Positions 59,842 to 64,000 of a stretch of DNA of 64,000 nt are shown piece after piece. The notes beneath the pieces were generated by a model, which saw only the letters and a list, made by a program, of their open reading frames with translations, did no database searches and was not told the origin of the DNA. The first letter of the stretch is position 1, and every line of letters begins with the position of its first letter. The stretch spans positions 62,001 through 126,000 of the forward strand of contig WUAI01000004.1 in the NCBI GenBank assembly GCA_009827225.1. The letters run 5' to 3'. Made by a program: the position numbers and the translations under genes. This DNA comes from Flavobacteriaceae bacterium (GTDB lineage Bacteria; Bacteroidota; Bacteroidia; Flavobacteriales; Flavobacteriaceae).

Positions 59842-62800
59842 ATGAAAAAATCAATCATATTATTTTTCTGCTTGTTTTCGATGGGAGTTTTCGCCCAGAC
59901 GGACGGATTCTATTATCAAGCAGTGATCATTGATCAGAATGCACAGGAACTTCCGGGCGCCAATGCCGAAGGGACCATTTTGGCCAACGAAGAAGTGAGC
60001 TTGAGGTTTAGCATTGTGGATTTTTCCGGCACGATTGAATATCGTGAATTGCAGGATGTTCGAACGGATGCCTTTGGCATGATAAACGTTTTGATCGGGA
60101 GCGGAAGAACTACCGTAGGTCTATTTACGGATATCGACTGGACTGCAAATATCAAGCGTCTCGAGGTCGATATTAAATCTAAAGGGAACTTCGAAGCACT
60201 TGAAACCAAAGAACTAACATACTTGCCGTATGCATTTCACAGGGAAGTGATTGCTACTGGTACTATGAATGTGGAAGGAGAGGTGCGATTCACCAGCGAT
60301 TTAATTGTTGAAGGGGTGACAAACCTCAACAGTGATCTCTCAGTAAATAATGCGAGTGCAACCGAGCTAAGTGGCAAGTTGAAAGTGGACTTGGAAACCT
60401 CCCTTAACAACCTAAATGTAAATAACGGTAGCCGAACGGGCTTATCAGGTTCTCTCAACGTCGATGGCGCCACAACATTAAGGGATCGCTTAAATGTTGA
60501 GGATAGCACCTACTTAAAAGATCGATTGATCGTGGGAGGAGATACCCGCTTACGTTCTAATCTGGATGTGGAAGAGACCACCACCTTAAATGATGATGTA
60601 TCCGTGAGAGGTCAAAACCCAACCTTGTTGACCGGGACAATGACCGTTGGTGGTGAAACCAATTTCAACAGCGATGTAAATATTAACAATAATAGTAATC
60701 TGGATATTTCCGGGGGAATGAATGTGGGCGGAGCAACTATTTTAGAACAAGATCTTACTGTGAATGGAAACACCAATCTTAACAATGATCTATCCGTAAA
60801 TAACCAAGCTCCCACCAACCTTTCAGGTAGTTTGGAAGTGGGAGGTCAAACCACTTTGAATTTTGGGTTGCAAGTTATTGGGGACACTGATCTGGAAAAT
60901 TTATTTCGGGTGAATAATGTGTCCTCAACTGAATTGTCAGGAACCCTCGAAGTGGGCCTGGCGACCAATTTGAATAGTGGTCTTTCGGTAAATGGAGATA
61001 ACAGCCTTACTTACCTTTCCGGACCCCTTAATGTAAATGGCTTGATCGATTTTGGCAATGAGCTCACTGTTGGAGGTATCACTAACTTAAATGATGCACT
61101 ATTCGTGAACAATGGCGTAGCTACGAACTTTTCAGGAGATTTGAATATAGGTGGAAATACGAACTTCGGAAATTTGCTCAGCGTAGGTAGTGCAGCAACT
61201 TTCAACAATGATCTCTCCGTGATCAATAATTCGCCCAGTAATCTCTCCGGAACTCTCGAAGTGGATAACAGCACTACACTTAACAGTAGTTTGACGGTAG
61301 CCAATCAGAGTGCCACCTCGTTAAATGGAACTTTAACGGTGGATGGAGAAACCAATATTGGAAATACACTGGAAGTCACGAATGCATCAAGTTCAAATTT
61401 TTCAGGGGTTCTTGGTGTGGATGGAATCACCCAGCTGGAAGATGGGTTAAGTGTAACTGGAGGGAGTACTACAATGTTATCGGGCAATCTTACCGTAGAT
61501 CAGGAAACCAGTCTTAATGATTTGTCCGTATTAAACGGTGTAAAATCTTCTTTTACAGGTACGTTGAATGTGCAGGGCACAACCAATCTCAATAGCCTGC
61601 TGACCATTAATAATTCAACGCTCATAGATAATGATTTGACCGTTACGGGTGCAGCGTCTCTTACTTCCATATCAACAGGAGGAATTACTGTGTCGAGTGA
61701 TCGCCCGGATTTCATAGCGAGTTTTTCAAATTTAAACGATGAAGATGGTGACGGTCTGGAAATTAAACTGGGCAGGAATCATGGAAGATGGACGGGTTCA
61801 GGAATTTTTACTATCAATCAGTTCCTGGTGAGCAATGATCCGTACGATTCTCAAAATCCAACCGATCCCGATTATGTCAATGCCTTTGTCACAATCAAAG
61901 ATCAATTTGTAGCCGGAGGAAATTTTTCAGTGAATGAAATCATTAGTTTGACTCCTGTTGCTGTTCGTTTGGCTTCCATCGGAAATATCAACAACCTGAT
62001 ATTTGGGGAGGTACAAGCACAGGTGAACTTACCAAAGAATCTGCCTTCGGTGACCCAGCCAGCCTATACGGTTCCTGGTTTTGAAACAGAGATCGTTTTT
62101 TTCGGGGGTCTTAATCCAATTTGTTCAGGACAATATTGCTACAGTGTTTGTTTCCCATTTGCAGGATGTATCACAGTTTGTGTTCCCCCGGTTAATGTTT
62201 GTGTGCCCAGGATACCAAAAATCGCTTTTCCGGCCTTATCGGTACCACAGGTTAATATTGCAGCGCAGTTCTCAAATTATCTACCACAACTACCCAGTTT
62301 ATCGGACGCAGGATTGCTAGATGTGTCCTTACCCGATATTCCAACAACACCATTTGCGAACTCTCTTACCAAGGAAAATGAATATGTCACTTTTTTGGAT
62401 ACAGACGATCGCAAAACAGGGACCATCCGGGCGCAATCGATCGTAGATTTCCTTGACAACACCCTGCTGGATGACGTGTATATGTTTAATGTAATGTCTG
62501 CCTTCATCGCCATTGATCCTTCCGATATTGCCGCTGAAAGTGGCAAGGCGGTCTTAAACCTGATCAACGAGTTTAACAAGCTGGGAGTGGAATATTCTTC
62601 CGGGAATGGGGATTATGCTGAATGGTTAGAGCGTGAGCACCTTTCCGAATATATTACTGCCGGGGACATTGTCGCGGTCAATGGAGGAAAGATCACCAAA
62701 GACATTAGCAGTTTCGAACAACTATTGGTCGTTTCTCATAAACCGATTGTCTTAGGTAATAATCCGGAAAAGGGAAAGGAACTGCTTGGGAATACCGTAG

Positions 62801-63156
62801 CATTTATTGGTCAGGTGCCTGTGAAGATATTAGGGCCGGTTACTTCAGGAGATTATATAATAGCTTCCGAAATAATACCGGGTTATGGTAAAGCTGTATC
62901 TCCCGATAAAATGACCTCCAAAAAACACTTATTGGCGGTGGGACGATCGTGGGAAACCAATACCAATGAAGGCCCGAAAGCGGTTCTTATGGTCATCGGA
63001 TTGCAAAACGGAGACTTCAAAAACGAAATTGACAGTTTAGAGGATCGTCAGGAAGTGATGGACACCAATCTGGAGGACATCCAAAGTCGTTTGCAGCGAA
63101 TCGAAAAATTATTAGAAACAAGTTCAGAAAAAACTACGTATGCAACTAAAGAGTAA
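59842..63156 (+). CDS. Giant fibre-like protein B, paralog of A with Cys-rich insertion
   Basis: 1104 aa; same N-domain, repeat block, and SGNGDYAEWLEREHLSEYITAGDIVAVNGGKITKD C-domain; insertion ICSGQYCYSVCFPFAGCITVCVPPVNVCVPR. Confidence 0.8.
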   Translation: MKKSIILFFCLFSMGVFAQTDGFYYQAVIIDQNAQELPGANAEGTILANEEVSLRFSIVDFSGTIEYRELQDVRTDAFGMINVLIGSGRTTVGLFTDIDWTANIKRLEVDIKSKGNFEALETKELTYLPYAFHREVIATGTMNVEGEVRFTSDLIVEGVTNLNSDLSVNNASATELSGKLKVDLETSLNNLNVNNGSRTGLSGSLNVDGATTLRDRLNVEDSTYLKDRLIVGGDTRLRSNLDVEETTTLNDDVSVRGQNPTLLTGTMTVGGETNFNSDVNINNNSNLDISGGMNVGGATILEQDLTVNGNTNLNNDLSVNNQAPTNLSGSLEVGGQTTLNFGLQVIGDTDLENLFRVNNVSSTELSGTLEVGLATNLNSGLSVNGDNSLTYLSGPLNVNGLIDFGNELTVGGITNLNDALFVNNGVATNFSGDLNIGGNTNFGNLLSVGSAATFNNDLSVINNSPSNLSGTLEVDNSTTLNSSLTVANQSATSLNGTLTVDGETNIGNTLEVTNASSSNFSGVLGVDGITQLEDGLSVTGGSTTMLSGNLTVDQETSLNDLSVLNGVKSSFTGTLNVQGTTNLNSLLTINNSTLIDNDLTVTGAASLTSISTGGITVSSDRPDFIASFSNLNDEDGDGLEIKLGRNHGRWTGSGIFTINQFLVSNDPYDSQNPTDPDYVNAFVTIKDQFVAGGNFSVNEIISLTPVAVRLASIGNINNLIFGEVQAQVNLPKNLPSVTQPAYTVPGFETEIVFFGGLNPICSGQYCYSVCFPFAGCITVCVPPVNVCVPRIPKIAFPALSVPQVNIAAQFSNYLPQLPSLSDAGLLDVSLPDIPTTPFANSLTKENEYVTFLDTDDRKTGTIRAQSIVDFLDNTLLDDVYMFNVMSAFIAIDPSDIAAESGKAVLNLINEFNKLGVEYSSGNGDYAEWLEREHLSEYITAGDIVAVNGGKITKDISSFEQLLVVSHKPIVLGNNPEKGKELLGNTVAFIGQVPVKILGPVTSGDYIIASEIIPGYGKAVSPDKMTSKKHLLAVGRSWETNTNEGPKAVLMVIGLQNGDFKNEIDSLEDRQEVMDTNLEDIQSRLQRIEKLLETSSEKTTYATKE
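60262..61680 (+). repeat. Protein-level tandem beta repeats of fibre protein B
   Basis: LTVNGNTNLNNDLSVNNQAPTNLSGSLEVGGQTTLN-type units. Confidence 0.85.
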
Positions 63157-63724
63157 ACTTATAATAGTCTTGTTGTTTTTCTTCGGAAATGCGATGGTAC
63201 TTACGGCGCAGGAGGAAAAGATACATCTAACTAAAGAACAGTTGGAAGCATTGCAAAAGAATGAAGCTGCGGCAGTGTCCTGGCTTGAAGACTTAAAAAC
63301 ACCGGGAGTTAAGGTGGAGGGTGATCAGATGATCTTCAGTGAAGAGGCTTTACGATTATTGAATGATAAAGAGTATCGTGAAAGTGTTTTTACCGGAAAG
63401 GAATTTACTTTTGAAGATGTGGCGTTAAGTTTGAACGCCAAGGAGATTCAAAAAGGATATTACCAGATGCTTACCATCTACCCGGAAAACAAAGAAGAAA
63501 TAGTAAGGTATATATATGCTTATGATAATATATTTCCAACCGACGAAGTGTTGATTGCTGCCTTTTATACCTATGGCTTTTTTGATCCGAATATTACGAA
63601 ACTCGGAGGTAAAAAACCGGAAGTATACCGACCCGACCTGTTTGAGGAATACTTACGTCGTGCCAGGGAAATTATCGCCTATATTCAATATTTCAGAAAA
63701 GAAGAAGACAAAGGAAAGTCTTAA
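63140..63724 (+). CDS. Small secreted protein of unknown function, last gene of the operon
   Basis: 194 aa, signal peptide MQLKSKLIIVLLFFFGNAMVLTAQ; start overlaps fibre B stop by 17 nt. Confidence 0.72.
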   Translation: MQLKSKLIIVLLFFFGNAMVLTAQEEKIHLTKEQLEALQKNEAAAVSWLEDLKTPGVKVEGDQMIFSEEALRLLNDKEYRESVFTGKEFTFEDVALSLNAKEIQKGYYQMLTIYPENKEEIVRYIYAYDNIFPTDEVLIAAFYTYGFFDPNITKLGGKKPEVYRPDLFEEYLRRAREIIAYIQYFRKEEDKGKS

Positions 63725-63752
63725 AAATTCCTACTAACTAACCAATGGAACT

Positions 63753-63783
63753 CTCCATGGCATTGAGCTATGGAGGGTTTTTT
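63753..63783. terminator. Intrinsic terminator closing the operon (CTCCATGGC-ATTGA-GCTATGGAG + T-tract)
   Basis: 9-bp stem with one G-U pair, then GGTTTTTT. Confidence 0.8.
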
Positions 63784-64000
63784 AGTAGCCGAAATCTTCT
63801 TTGATCTTGTCGGCACGATCCAGCATAATGTCGACAGTTATGAAGTCCACTTCTTCTTTGTCGAAGGCACCCTGGAATGTCCGCATGGCTTTTTTGGGCT
63901 CACCTACTTCTTCGTAGTATCGCCCCAGGTAGTAATCTCCTAATACCGTTTCAGGGTATTGCTTTTTGGCTATGGTGGCAACCTCGCGTAATGCCTCCCA
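63782..64000 (-). CDS. C-terminal part of a TPR-like protein (truncated by window edge)
   Basis: Reverse translation WEALREVATIAKKQYPETVLGDYYLGRYYEEVGEPKKAMRTFQGAFDKEEVDFITVDIMLDRADKIKEDFGY*. Confidence 0.7.
   Translation of the reverse strand, partial: WEALREVATIAKKQYPETVLGDYYLGRYYEEVGEPKKAMRTFQGAFDKEEVDFITVDIMLDRADKIKEDFGY

Noticed and set aside
57026-61680. Repeat blocks as CRISPR or DNA satellite arrays
   Set aside because: Repeats are degenerate at nucleotide level, in frame, and conserved at protein level; no constant repeat/unique spacer pattern.
56599-63724. Prophage tail region
   Set aside because: Fibre-like domains only; no structural, packaging, lysis or integrase genes, and all products have signal peptides, with T9SS-tail genes in the same operon.
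1-64000. tRNA, rRNA, insertion sequences, integrases
   Set aside because: None recognised on reading either strand; absence is not proven without tRNAscan/Infernal/ISfinder searches.

Overview
64 kb chromosomal window from a Bacteroidota genome, most likely Flavobacteriaceae: T9SS C-terminal sorting tails, TAnnTTTG-type -7 boxes and many secreted beta-rich proteins. Left to right: a suf Fe-S operon (sufA-like, sufB, lipoprotein, sufC, sufD, partial sufS); a diheme CcP/MbnH-like plus MbnP-like pair, a repeat lipoprotein and three tandem choice-of-anchor-B/T9SS paralogs; thiL, two small zinc-ribbon proteins, an alpha/beta hydrolase, a BrnQ-type transporter overlapping an AbiH-like defence gene; housekeeping genes (pepP, Crp/Fnr, sdhCAB, hybrid histidine kinase, aminotransferase/omega-amidase, comF, glyS, xth, ompA-like, aldo/keto reductase, radA). 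At the right end a two-component system (Reg_prop-type histidine kinase plus LuxR-type regulator) is followed by a perfect 16-bp palindrome and a tightly packed six-gene operon (51231-63724). That operon encodes a repeat-rich T9SS protein, a small T9SS-tail protein, an outer-membrane barrel, two giant fibre-like paralogs that look modular like phage tail fibres, and a small secreted protein. It is the best candidate for an undescribed system. All calls come from reading the sequence and the supplied translations; no database search was run.
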